Below, one piece after another: positions 55,924 to 63,855 of a DNA stretch of 64,000 bases. Both the position numbers and the translations under genes were made by a program. This DNA is from Bog-473 sp963821755 (GTDB lineage: Bacteria > Actinomycetota > Acidimicrobiia > Acidimicrobiales > RAAP-2), in assembly GCA_963821755.1 (NCBI GenBank), contig CAWGEX010000003.1, positions 434,001 to 498,000 of the forward strand, given 5' to 3'. Under the pieces are notes generated by a model. It had not been told where the DNA came from and searched no databases. It saw only the letters and a program-made list of their open reading frames with translations. Position 1 is the stretch's first letter; each line of letters begins with the position of its first letter.

Positions 55924-56040
55924 ATGGCGGTTCGGAGAAATGTGCATCGATTCACGTTCGCTGTCGCTTTCGATCTTCGAGATCTGAGGGATATCGACGC
56001 CTGCATTGATGAAGGACTCCTACCTGGCGGACCCTGGTAA
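55924..56040 (+). CDS. Short leader-like ORF before the LuxR-type regulator
   Basis: A possible 38-residue peptide, MAVRRNVHRFTFAVAFDLRDLRDIDACIDEGLLPGGPW. Its TAA overlaps the ATG of the regulator (TAATG), so translation would be coupled. Its ribosome site lies in the right arm of the 16-bp inverted repeat. It is rich in Arg and Asp and has no known motif. A leader-peptide or hairpin-gated start is an inference from the arrangement. Confidence 0.45.
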   Translation: MAVRRNVHRFTFAVAFDLRDLRDIDACIDEGLLPGGPW

Positions 56041-56780
56041 TGCAGATCATCGAAGAAGCGTCTCTCCCCGAACGACCTCGGGTCCTGGTGATCGATGGCC
56101 TCCTAATGACCGCTGAAGCCGTCGTCATGGCCCTCGGTCCACTGGCGTTCGCCGGCCATCTCGTGATCCCGGTCACCGGCGACCACCTGCGGGAGGCGGT
56201 GTCCTGGTGCCCCGAAATGGCCCTGCTCGACATCGACTCGGTGGCGGGCGCGACGTGCCTTGAGTGTGTCGACATCTTGCACGGGGCCAACATCCCATTC
56301 GTTGTGATGGGCGGCGACCTCGACCGGCCCCTGCTCGGAAAATGCATCCACGCCGGGGCCTCGGCAGTGGTGGACAAGAGTTCGCCCCTCTCCGATCTGT
56401 TCGGCGTCATCGCCCGCCAGCTGGCCGGCGAAGTGCTCCTTCGGGAAGACCTTCGGCAACGGCTGATCGAGTCCTACGACCGCGAGACCCAGGCCCGCCT
56501 GGCCCCGTTCGAGGTCCTGACTCGGCGCGAGAAGTTCATCCTTTCCGAGCTCACGGAGGGGCGCGCCGCCGAGTCGATCGCCAGACGGGCGTCCGTGTCG
56601 ATCTCCACCGTGCGATCGCAGATCAAAGCCATCCTTCAGAAACTCGGGGTGAACTCCCAGCTGGCGGCGACGGCTCTCGTCCAGCAGGCGGGATGGACCC
56701 TTGGCGACGACACAACCGGCTCGGACGCGTCGGACCACGCCTCGTTCATAGCCCGGGACCCTTCGCAAACTTCCTCGTGA
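56040..56780 (+). CDS. Orphan NarL/LuxR-type response regulator
   Basis: A 246-residue regulator. The receiver-like domain (RVLVIDGLLMTAEAVVMALG...MALLDIDSVAGATCLECVDILHGANIPFVVMGGD...GASAVVDKSSP) keeps the phospho-acceptor-like Asp64 and the Lys of VDKSS. The acidic pocket has only one Asp (Asp19), and the Thr/Ser switch is replaced by GGD, so phosphorylation may not be normal. The C-terminal HTH is FEVLTRREKFILSELTEGRAAESIARRASVSISTVRSQIKAILQKLGVNSQLAATALVQQAGW, a standard LuxR domain. No histidine kinase is adjacent. It probably controls nearby surface genes, by position only. Confidence 0.85.
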   Translation: MQIIEEASLPERPRVLVIDGLLMTAEAVVMALGPLAFAGHLVIPVTGDHLREAVSWCPEMALLDIDSVAGATCLECVDILHGANIPFVVMGGDLDRPLLGKCIHAGASAVVDKSSPLSDLFGVIARQLAGEVLLREDLRQRLIESYDRETQARLAPFEVLTRREKFILSELTEGRAAESIARRASVSISTVRSQIKAILQKLGVNSQLAATALVQQAGWTLGDDTTGSDASDHASFIARDPSQTSS

Positions 56781-56817
56781 ACCCATTCGCTCCGCCAAAC
56801 ACTTTCCAACTTTCGAG

Positions 56818-58104
56818 CTAACTACTATCGATCTGAGCACCATTTGCTCCATAGAGGTTCCCGCGTTCCGCCACGTTGGTGTTGGCCTGTGACGTTGGGT
56901 GAAGGATGCCGAGGGCACCCGAGAAGTTGTTGCCTGTCATGGTGAGGTTCTTTATTTCAAGCGCTTGCAGAACAGCGACGTACGGGGTGTCGGGGAAATA
57001 GTCGGGCGTGCCGTCGAACATCGGGAAGGTGTTGGCCCGGATGTTGGCATTCACTACCGCTTCGATGCTCATGGCTGACCCGGCGAACGGGGTGGTGATC
57101 GAACCGCCCCGGATGGGAATGGCACCCTGCAGGCCCGAGTTGTTGGCAATGGTCAGCCCAAGGTTCCAGTATTGGCTCGACGTGAGGTATGGATTGGTCC
57201 CTACAATCTCTACCAGCGGAGAGTGTGCGTTGATCGTGTTACCCGACAGCACCACGTTCTGCTGTTGCACACCGGGCAGCTGACCCTGCAGGGAAGCGAA
57301 CCAATCGCCCCCGAAATCATTCCAGGTGTCGTTGATGATGCGAATGTTGTCCTGTGCCGCCTCTTGTGGATTGCCCTGAGCGTCGAAGGTGGTGGAGTAC
57401 ACGTCGTACTCGAAGTCCATGGCGTCGGTGCCGATTTCACTGAAGGCGTCCTGGCTGAATGCGACACCATCAGCCGACTCAATGGTGAGGCCATGGTAGC
57501 CGCAGTGCTGAAAGGTCGAGTGGGTGACGAAGATGTCTGAGTTCAGCGAGGTGTCCGAGCCGGTCACACCACTATTGGGAGCATTGAGGTCGATGAAGTC
57601 ACCCTGGATGTCGTTGACGGAGATGTGATTGAGCGTGACGCCGTGGTCTGCCTCGAGCAACAACCCGTAGTCGCCCTCGAAGTTCACGCCGCCGTTGGAC
57701 CCGCTGTAGGCACCGTCAATTGTCAGGTTCTTCATTACCAGCTGCGTGTCTTGCGTCAGGTAGACGATGGGCTGAACGACTGATGCAGGAGCGGGGACCG
57801 TCTGCAAGATCGTCGAGTCGTTGCCGTTGATCGTGAGGCCCGCCGTGTTGTGCAGCCACAACGACCCCTGAATGTGAAAACAACCGTTCGCCGGAAACTG
57901 CACAGACGAGCCCGAAGGAAGACCGTTGAGCCAGTTGCTCAAGATGGCGGTGCTGTCGGCCACCGAACAGTCAGCTTTGATACTGGGCGGCATCAATCTG
58001 CTCGTGAGAGCGGGGGGGCCTTCGGGAGTGGCGGCAGACGCACTCGCGGCCGGCAGAACTGAACCAGCGACCAGGACCAGCCCGAGACCCCAGCGGCGGA
58101 TCAC
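56818..58104 (-). CDS. Secreted right-handed parallel beta-helix protein
   Basis: A 428-residue exported protein with signal sequence GLGLVLVAGSVLPAASASA. The mature part has repeated 20-25-residue coils of a pectate-lyase-like beta-helix: GLTINGNDSTILQT, TQLVMKNLTIDGAYSG, GVTLNHISVNDIQGDFIDL, SDIFVTHSTFQHCGYHGLTIESADGV, DNIRIINDTWNDFGGDWF, NVVLSGNTINAHSPLVEIVG and LTIANNSGLQG. Such folds bind or cleave polysaccharides. No catalytic set is evident. GTG 58104 is chosen because the signal peptide begins directly after it; the frame is open to 58299. The family is assigned by repeat pattern. Confidence 0.78.
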   Translation of the reverse strand: MIRRWGLGLVLVAGSVLPAASASAATPEGPPALTSRLMPPSIKADCSVADSTAILSNWLNGLPSGSSVQFPANGCFHIQGSLWLHNTAGLTINGNDSTILQTVPAPASVVQPIVYLTQDTQLVMKNLTIDGAYSGSNGGVNFEGDYGLLLEADHGVTLNHISVNDIQGDFIDLNAPNSGVTGSDTSLNSDIFVTHSTFQHCGYHGLTIESADGVAFSQDAFSEIGTDAMDFEYDVYSTTFDAQGNPQEAAQDNIRIINDTWNDFGGDWFASLQGQLPGVQQQNVVLSGNTINAHSPLVEIVGTNPYLTSSQYWNLGLTIANNSGLQGAIPIRGGSITTPFAGSAMSIEAVVNANIRANTFPMFDGTPDYFPDTPYVAVLQALEIKNLTMTGNNFSGALGILHPTSQANTNVAERGNLYGANGAQIDSS

Positions 58105-58380
58105 GATGCCCTGCGGGTGAGAAGAATCGTAGAAAGAACGATACGAAGCGTATCGAGCAGCCCGGATTCCGTTCGCATGACTGTCACATAGTTCACGAAA
58201 CCACGTTGGCATTGTCCACTTCTGCAGCCGATCTATCCGTGAGTCTCGGATGGGTGGAAAACGTCGCTGCAGTGGGATCGCCCAGGTCGTCCGGCACACT
58301 CTCCGGCCAGCCGGATACTTTGGAGCGGCGATTTGGGGCCCGGCGCTTCGGCCTTTCCTGAGAGGATGCCGCCTATTGGC

Positions 58381-58566
58381 TCACACTGCGTACAGGCGGG
58401 ACCGAGGCGACTCAGCGTCCCGAACACCAGCTAGCGTTTCATGCAGTCGCTCAACGTCACTGCGCAGCGCATTACGTTCCTCCGTAATTTGCCTGAAAGA
58501 CGCCAGCAGATCTTGGTAGTCGCGCTGGGAAGTGTCGACTGACTTGTGCGGAAACCCATCCTCCAT
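58381..58566 (-). CDS. 61-residue coiled-coil protein (paralog B)
   Basis: MEDGFPHKSVDTSQRDYQDLLASFRQITEERNALRSDVERLHETLAGVRDAE: same length and design as paralog A at 51973-52158, with RDYQxLLxSFRQ and ERNALxxxVERL shared. GAGGAGAATC precedes the ATG. A coiled-coil dimer is expected. Both copies lie on the minus strand on either side of the GH-like, DMFase-like, LuxR and beta-helix genes. No outside family is known to me. Confidence 0.72.
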   Translation of the reverse strand: MEDGFPHKSVDTSQRDYQDLLASFRQITEERNALRSDVERLHETLAGVRDAESPRSRLYAV

Positions 58567-59147
58567 GATTCTCCTCGGTCGCTAGATTTTCCACCCGTAG
58601 GTTTCCGCCACCCAAAGCCGAACCTAGTAGGCGCAGGTAAACGAACTGCGGCCTTTGGGTTACGAGTCGGTATTCCTTCGGTGACGACCAACCGTCATGC
58701 TCGTTGAAACGGCCTTGGGCAACCAGATGCAACAGGTGGGCCCCCACCACGGCACCGTGGAACCGAGATGATTCTGCTGGTCACGCTCTGGAGGTTTCGT
58801 CACTCTGAAAGGTCAACAGCATCGGTGAGTGGTGACCTATCTGAGAACGGACGGATTCGGAGTTCGGCCCTCTTCCCCTGTCCGGTGAGGACTTCCCCCA
58901 AGTTGCCCCTCTTGTCACCCAAACGACACCCTGCTGTCACTTTCGTGAGTCGTGTTGGTCCGCAGTCGCATGCTGCTGCATGGTCCGCGAAAACCCAGCG
59001 ACCACGGTGGGCCGGCGATGGCTTGAGCCACGGAACCGGTACATCGACTGGAAGAGTTGCTGTTGGGAAGACGCTTGCCATCCAACGCATCAGGGTGTAG
59101 GCAGTCCTCACAGGGAAGCGGGACCCGATCCTCAAGGGGGAGTCTTC
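58567..59147. other. Gene-free gap upstream of the duplicated-domain lipoprotein
   Basis: About 580 bases. Open frames exist on both strands but none shows a motif and a ribosome site. The right part leads to the lipoprotein start with a good GGGGGAG site. A long leader or promoter region is possible; no riboswitch class is recognised. Confidence 0.45.
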
Positions 59148-60549
59148 ATGCGCAAATTGGTCTTGATCAGTCTCGCCGTGGGCGTCGTCATGGCAGCCGC
59201 CGGGTGCAAGTTGGTGGTAACGCCATCGGCGCCACAGGGATGGTTCTTCCTCAACGAGGGAGCCAATGGCAGCGGACAATACGTGAACGGTCCGGGCAAT
59301 CCTCCGGCTGGTCGCGGCAGCGCACTGTTGACAATCGATGGCACTGGCCGTGAGTCGATCGCGACTACCACCTACTCCGGCGACCAACTCGCCGGGTTCA
59401 GCCAACTGAAGTACTCGACGTACCAGGCCTTCTCGGGTTCGCCGAATGAAACTCTCACGATGCAATTTGACGTCGACTACGACTCAACCGACTCAAGCAC
59501 CGCCTACCAAGGCCGGCTCGTGTACGTTCCGGCGGACGCTGGCGCGGTGACGCCTGGCCAGTGGCAAAGTTGGGACACAATGTCGGGTGCAGCCGCCTGG
59601 TATTCCTCGGGCAGCGGTAGCTCGTCGTTCCGACCGATCGTCGGCGGCGCCGCGCAAGCGAACCCTCCTTGCACCCAGGCAACTCCGTGCACGTGGGCAA
59701 CACTTATGAGCGACTATCCAAACGCGCGGATCAATCCCTCCGTAAGTGGCACGCCTGGTCTGTTCCTCATCCGTGCCGGCGGTCCGATCACCAACGGGTT
59801 CGTGGGCGCGACCGACAACGTGATCGTCGGGCTCGGCAGCAACGAGATCGACAACAACTTCGAACCCGGTGACGGCAACACTGTGGTCAACTCAGCGAAC
59901 GCGGCAAGCCTCGGATTCGGCTTTGTGCAGGAGACGCCCACCGGCAGTGGAGCCTTCGTCAGCGGGCCGAACGGCTCGGACGGCTCGGGCAGTGCGAAGC
60001 TCACGGTCGACGCAACCGGTGGCGAAGCGTTAGCGAATGACCTCTACGCTGGAACGCGACTCGATCACATCAACTTCCTGTCGTACAAGACCTACCAGCA
60101 GGCCGTCGGGACGAACGCCACGACGCTCCAGTTCGACGCCGACTATGACGCCACCGACAGCAGTACGGCGTTCCAGGGTCGAGCCGTGTTCGAGCCGAGC
60201 CTGTCGGGACAGGCTGCAGTGACGGATCAGACGTGGCAGACCTGGAATCCGCTCACCGCTCCATCAGGTTGGTGGCAGACCGGCACCCCAATCGTCGGCG
60301 GGGTCCCCGTAGCGAAGGCGTGTACCCAGGCCGCCCCGTGTTCGTTCGCCCAACTGATCGCTACGTACCCGAACGCCTCCATCCGCCCAATCACGGGGCA
60401 GAGCGGCGGGCAACCGATCGCCGGCGGGATCTGGCTCAAGGCCGGCGGCGGCTGGTCGCCCGGGCTTCACCGGCAACGTCGACTCGCTGACCATCGCGGT
60501 CAACGTCGGTGGCGTCAACGGCACCTCGACGTACGACTTCGAGCCGTAG
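59148..60549 (+). CDS. Lipoprotein with two tandem copies of one domain; +1 frameshift near the end
   Basis: An exported lipoprotein (VGVVMAAAGCK lipobox, Cys20). The mature part is a tandem duplication: GWFFLNEGANGSGQYVNGPG...YSTYQAFSG...MQFDVDYDSTDSSTAYQGRLVY...PCTWATLMSDYPNARI and FGFVQETPTGSGAFVSGPNG...YKTYQQAVG...LQFDADYDATDSSTAFQGRAVF...PCSFAQLIATYPNASI. A beta-sandwich, perhaps carbohydrate binding, is likely. Near 60462-60464 an extra G breaks the frame: the corrected end is FTGNVDSLTIAVNVGGVNGTSTYDFEP and stop at 60549, matching the end of copy one. Corrected length is 466 residues. GGGGGAG precedes the ATG. Confidence 0.72.
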
Positions 60550-61265
60550 ATGCCCGTGGCGCACTAACCCGTGGGCATGATCATCCCTTCCACACGGCTC
60601 CCCATGGAGCGTGAGACTTTGGGTCGGGCTGTGGAAGTCTCGAAGGCCGGACCGGACGAAGGTGTGGGTGTGCGAGCGGCAGGCGGTCGAGCTGGAGTGC
60701 CCGGCGTCTATTTCCTGAATGAGATCCCGTTAGCCTCCATTGCCGGGATCAGCACCTTGAGAGTTGACGGTCCCATTCCATGGAGGGTTTTCAACTCTGA
60801 TCTGGAGACAGTCGCCAAGTCCTCCAGCCTGTAGGGCTTGGCGTTAACGAGCGCTCGAGCGCTCGTCGGGCAGGCACCGAGAGGCCAAGGTCGCGCCAGG
60901 CTCCGTCCACACGTTCGTTTTCGGAATGATCAGCCTCACCGCTGGCAACCGGGCAGTCAGACACAGTTCCAAGTTTAGGGGGCATGAGGGTCCAGGACCA
61001 TGCTTCGCACCCCGCACACACCCGTCACGCCGACCCCGGGTCGGGATTCACCTCGCAGGCTTGCCTGCTTCGTGATCGTCACACACGTCCCTCCGACAGC
61101 CGTGGTGGTCGTACGAGGTGCCAACTGTCCGGCATTTTGGGAATCCCGCCGCCGTCACCTGGTCCCACACCGTGGGTCCCCCCCTCAATCTTGACGGGTC
61201 GGTCATCTGCGTAGAACCGGAGGTGCTGCATAGGCGCCGAATTGGCCAGTCGTACGATCTGACCA
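60550..61265. other. Gene-poor stretch with a 20-bp palindrome
   Basis: About 715 bases without a convincing gene. A frame at 60571-60834 (87 codons) ends PWRVFNSDLETVAKSSSL but has no ribosome site or family. The palindrome at 60847-60866 lies in it. The base composition is lower in GC than the surrounding genes. Confidence 0.45.
60847..60866. promoter_or_regulatory. Perfect 20-bp palindrome
   Basis: ACGAGCGCTCGAGCGCTCGT equals its own reverse complement, with no spacer. It lies in gene-free DNA. Candidate operator or recombination site; no nearby regulator explains it. Confidence 0.6.
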
Positions 61266-61652
61266 TCATTCTCCATCGAATCCGTCTGCGTGTGGGCATA
61301 GGACCACGAGGTATCCGTCCGGATCCCGATAGACGGCAGCTCCGGCGTTAGCCCAGTAGGAATTTTCGTGCCGCAGCGATGCGATGCCGGCTTGGGTCAG
61401 GCTCTTGCCAGCCGATTCGAGTTGCTCCCCGGAGACATAGAGCACCAAAAGGTCCTCGTCGGTCGGAGTTGGCTCGGGCCTGCCGCTCACGTGTCGCGTG
61501 AACTCGATGTGCCAATCTGCCCCCAGTGGGCCGACAAACACACCGTCATAGCCGTCGTGTCCAGCAAACCCGCCCAAGTGATCCAGGCCCAGGATGTCAA
61601 CGTAGAAGTGGAAGCTCGCTGATATATCTCGTACGGGCCGAGCGACACGCAT
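61266..61652 (-). CDS. VOC-family protein (YycE-like)
   Basis: A 128-residue glyoxalase-superfamily protein: MRVARPVRDISASFHFYVDILGLDHLGGFAGHDGYDGVFVGPLGADWHIEFTRHVSG, ending in NAGAAVYRDPDGYLVVLCPHADG. The GFAGHDGYDGVFVG and ADWHIEFT phrases match the YycE-like subgroup of VOC proteins. The substrate is unknown. The ATG at 61652 matches the family start; a GTG at 61682 is possible. It stands alone. Confidence 0.78.
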   Translation of the reverse strand: MRVARPVRDISASFHFYVDILGLDHLGGFAGHDGYDGVFVGPLGADWHIEFTRHVSGRPEPTPTDEDLLVLYVSGEQLESAGKSLTQAGIASLRHENSYWANAGAAVYRDPDGYLVVLCPHADGFDGE

Positions 61653-62238
61653 TGAGGTCGAGAAAAGCCGACCGTGATCCACGATCTAGAACTCTAGAGG
61701 GTGAATTGCCAGATTCAGGAACTCGATGCCAGGTAGGTTGTCAGCTTGCTCGCCTTTAACCGAGGCCAGTCCCCCGTCGTCATTCGCTACGAAACTAGAT
61801 GTGACGTAGAACGCAAACGGCCGGCGCGCTAACGCCGGACCGTTCGCTGTATTCATTGGGGTGGAGCCCACGGCAAAGGTAGCCAAACCCACGGATCAAA
61901 CGGTGGATGCCTTAGATCCCCACGGGCCCGCACGCGAAACGAGAGGGCCGAAGCCCTCCCATTCCGACACTTCATCCCTCATTGGCGTCACGACCAACGG
62001 TGTAGTTGCCCCGCTCAGAACGACCACAACCGCAACTCGTGATGTGCAGCAATCATGGCGGGTCGAAGGTGCAGGGCTGGGGCGCGCTGGTTGCATTTTG
62101 GTTGCGCTTACGGAGCCTGAGCGTGAAAACGCACGGACCCGAAGGCCGGGCCTCTCCATCGGATGAGCCTTTCAGTTGACAAGCGGCCCGCTTAACCGCC
62201 TTCAATGATGCACCGCAACTCGTTGACCTGCACCTACA
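61653..62238. other. Gene-free stretch with a stem-loop
   Basis: About 585 bases left of the tRNA fragment. Frames on both strands are open but unconvincing. It holds the stem-loop at 61816-61844. It may be decayed flank of an integration site. Confidence 0.4.
61816..61844. other. Stem-loop of 11 bp
   Basis: AACGGCCGGCG, loop CGCTAA, then CGCCGG, one unpaired A, and CCGTT form a stable hairpin. No T-tract on either side. Terminator-like or remnant of an RNA/element; not assignable. Confidence 0.45.
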
Positions 62239-62283
62239 TGGTCGGGCTGGGGAGATTTGAACTCCCGACCTCTTGACCCCCAG
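62239..62283 (-). pseudogene. 3' half of a tRNA-Pro(GGG) gene; candidate attachment site
   Basis: On the minus strand this reads from the anticodon loop to CCA. CTGGGGG (loop with anticodon GGG) and TCAAG (stem) are followed by AGGTC, the T-arm GGGAG-TTCAAAT-CTCCC, the acceptor 3' strand CAGCCCG, A and CCA. The 5' half is missing: upstream sequence does not supply the CTTGA anticodon-stem strand, a D-arm or a CGGGCTG acceptor. Such 3' halves are left where an element inserts into a tRNA gene. By orientation, the element lies to the right and an intact tRNA-Pro is expected at its far end. Confidence 0.75.
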
Positions 62284-62493
62284 GTATCTGCCGCTAAACG
62301 CTTTGCGGATTGGCCTTTGTCCAGATCAGTCCTGAACGTAAGGGTCAAAGTTAAGCGCGGTAAAAACCTACGCCACGACTCCGAACCGTCGCCGCTCGCG
62401 TTCCGACGTTCCGCTCAAAAAACCCGCGGGGTCGCTGTCGGCGCGCGTGGTTGACGCACTCCGCCTGCACCCTGGCAGCGCGTTGTCCCAAGC

Positions 62494-63855
62494 TCAGGAG
62501 CGGGCTACGGACCCGCGAGACGCTGCGTATATCTGCCAGCGGTCGGGCACGCCTTTCAGTTCGTGTTCTCCTCGGTCCGTAAAGGAAAGTCCAGAGCCGG
62601 CGACCAGGTCGCGCACGGTGCGCGACACGAGGACCTCGTGGGGCCCGGCCAGCGCGGCGACTCGTGCGCCGAGGTGCGCGGAAATGCCGCCGATGTCTTC
62701 GCCCCGGAGCTCGATCTCACCGGTGTGCAGCCCGGCCCGAACCTCAAGTCCGAGCTCGGGGGCGGCGTCTGAGATCGCGAGGCTGCACGACACGGCCCTC
62801 GCCGGACCATCGAAACGCGCGAGCACGCCGTCGCCGGTTGACTTCACCAAGATGCCCCGATGACGGCCGATCTCGCGTTCGACGAGCCGGTCGTGGCGAT
62901 CCAGGAGTTGCTTCCACGCGGCATCGCCGAGCGTCGAAGCGCGGGCGGTCGAGTCGACGATATCGGTATATAACACGGTGGCCAGCACACGGTCCGTGAA
63001 GCCGATCGGTCGCACGCCGGTGACGAACTCCTCGAGGTCGTCGACCCAATCAACGATCGCGCCAGTGGTCTGGAGAACGGAGAGGTGGCCATTGAATTCG
63101 ATCGGGAGGAACCGCGCTCCCGGAATATGCTGTGCCAGGTATTCGCCGCTCGCAAACGGGACGGAGTTGTCGCTGGTCGCGTGCACCACGAGTGTCGGCA
63201 CCGAGATCGCGGGGAGCACCGAACGCACGTCGATGAGCTCGTTCATCTCCATCAAACGCGCCACCGCACCCGGGCTCGCGCAGGCGACCTCTGCCTCGCC
63301 GAACGCGTCAATGTTGTCCTCGGTGACTTCACCAGGAGGCAAGAGTGTCGCCAGACAGAGGCCGGTTCCCCAGTACTCGTGGACGAGATCGCGCCGGGCG
63401 GCCGCATCCTCGGCGGTCGCTGCCCACGGGTGATCGTCGGTGAGGTGGAACGTGGCGCACGCGCCGTACAGCGTGAGCGAGTGGACGCGCTCGGGGAACG
63501 TCGCCGCGAACAGAATCGACATCGGACCGCCCTCAGACACGCCGACCAGCGCGGCTTGCTCCGACCCGACCGCGTCCATCACGGCCCGCACATCGTCCAT
63601 GCGGTCCTCGAGGCCCGGAATGTCGGTGGACCGGTCGCTCAGCCCCGTGCCGACCTTGTCGAACGTGATCACTCGGGCGAAGCGCGCCAGTCGTTCGAAC
63701 CACGTCGCCGCGGTCGCCCAGCTCGCAGGATCGAGGGTCCGGTTGAGGTGCGAGACGAATCCGGGGACGAACACTACGTCGATCGGACCGTCGCCGATCA
63801 CCGCGTATGCGATGTGCAGATCACCCCGGCGGGCATAGTGGACCTTGGGAGCCAC
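62494..63855 (-). CDS. Alpha/beta-hydrolase fused to a class III adenylate/guanylate cyclase domain
   Basis: A 453-residue two-domain protein. Residues 1-280 are an alpha/beta hydrolase fold with ITFDKVGTGLSDRS and the elbow AALVGVSEGGPMSILFAATFPERV (Ser in GVSEGG), and later EFNGHLSVLQT with a His. The cyclase domain follows: VLATVLYTDIVDSTARASTLGD (metal Asp), GILVKSTGDGVLARFDGPARAV (second Asp and Lys), GLHTGEIE, GISAHLGARVAAL and VSRTVRDLVAGSG. It could turn a small-molecule signal into cyclic nucleotide, with the hydrolase part as sensor. GTG 63855 follows GAGG; a longer frame reaches 63987. It is the first gene on the presumed element side of the tRNA fragment. Confidence 0.83.
   Translation of the reverse strand: MAPKVHYARRGDLHIAYAVIGDGPIDVVFVPGFVSHLNRTLDPASWATAATWFERLARFARVITFDKVGTGLSDRSTDIPGLEDRMDDVRAVMDAVGSEQAALVGVSEGGPMSILFAATFPERVHSLTLYGACATFHLTDDHPWAATAEDAAARRDLVHEYWGTGLCLATLLPPGEVTEDNIDAFGEAEVACASPGAVARLMEMNELIDVRSVLPAISVPTLVVHATSDNSVPFASGEYLAQHIPGARFLPIEFNGHLSVLQTTGAIVDWVDDLEEFVTGVRPIGFTDRVLATVLYTDIVDSTARASTLGDAAWKQLLDRHDRLVEREIGRHRGILVKSTGDGVLARFDGPARAVSCSLAISDAAPELGLEVRAGLHTGEIELRGEDIGGISAHLGARVAALAGPHEVLVSRTVRDLVAGSGLSFTDRGEHELKGVPDRWQIYAASRGSVARS

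Noticed and set aside
60571..60834. An 87-codon frame after the lipoprotein gene
   Set aside because: No ribosome site, no recognised motif and no partner; treated as chance.
61686..62166. Overlapping frames of 68-101 codons on both strands left of the tRNA fragment
   Set aside because: No start signals or family patterns; the two strands are equally open.
62284..62340. A complete or intron-split tRNA-Pro
   Set aside because: The sequence 5' of the anticodon loop lacks the D-arm, the anticodon-stem strand and the 7-base acceptor strand CGGGCTG within the expected distance.
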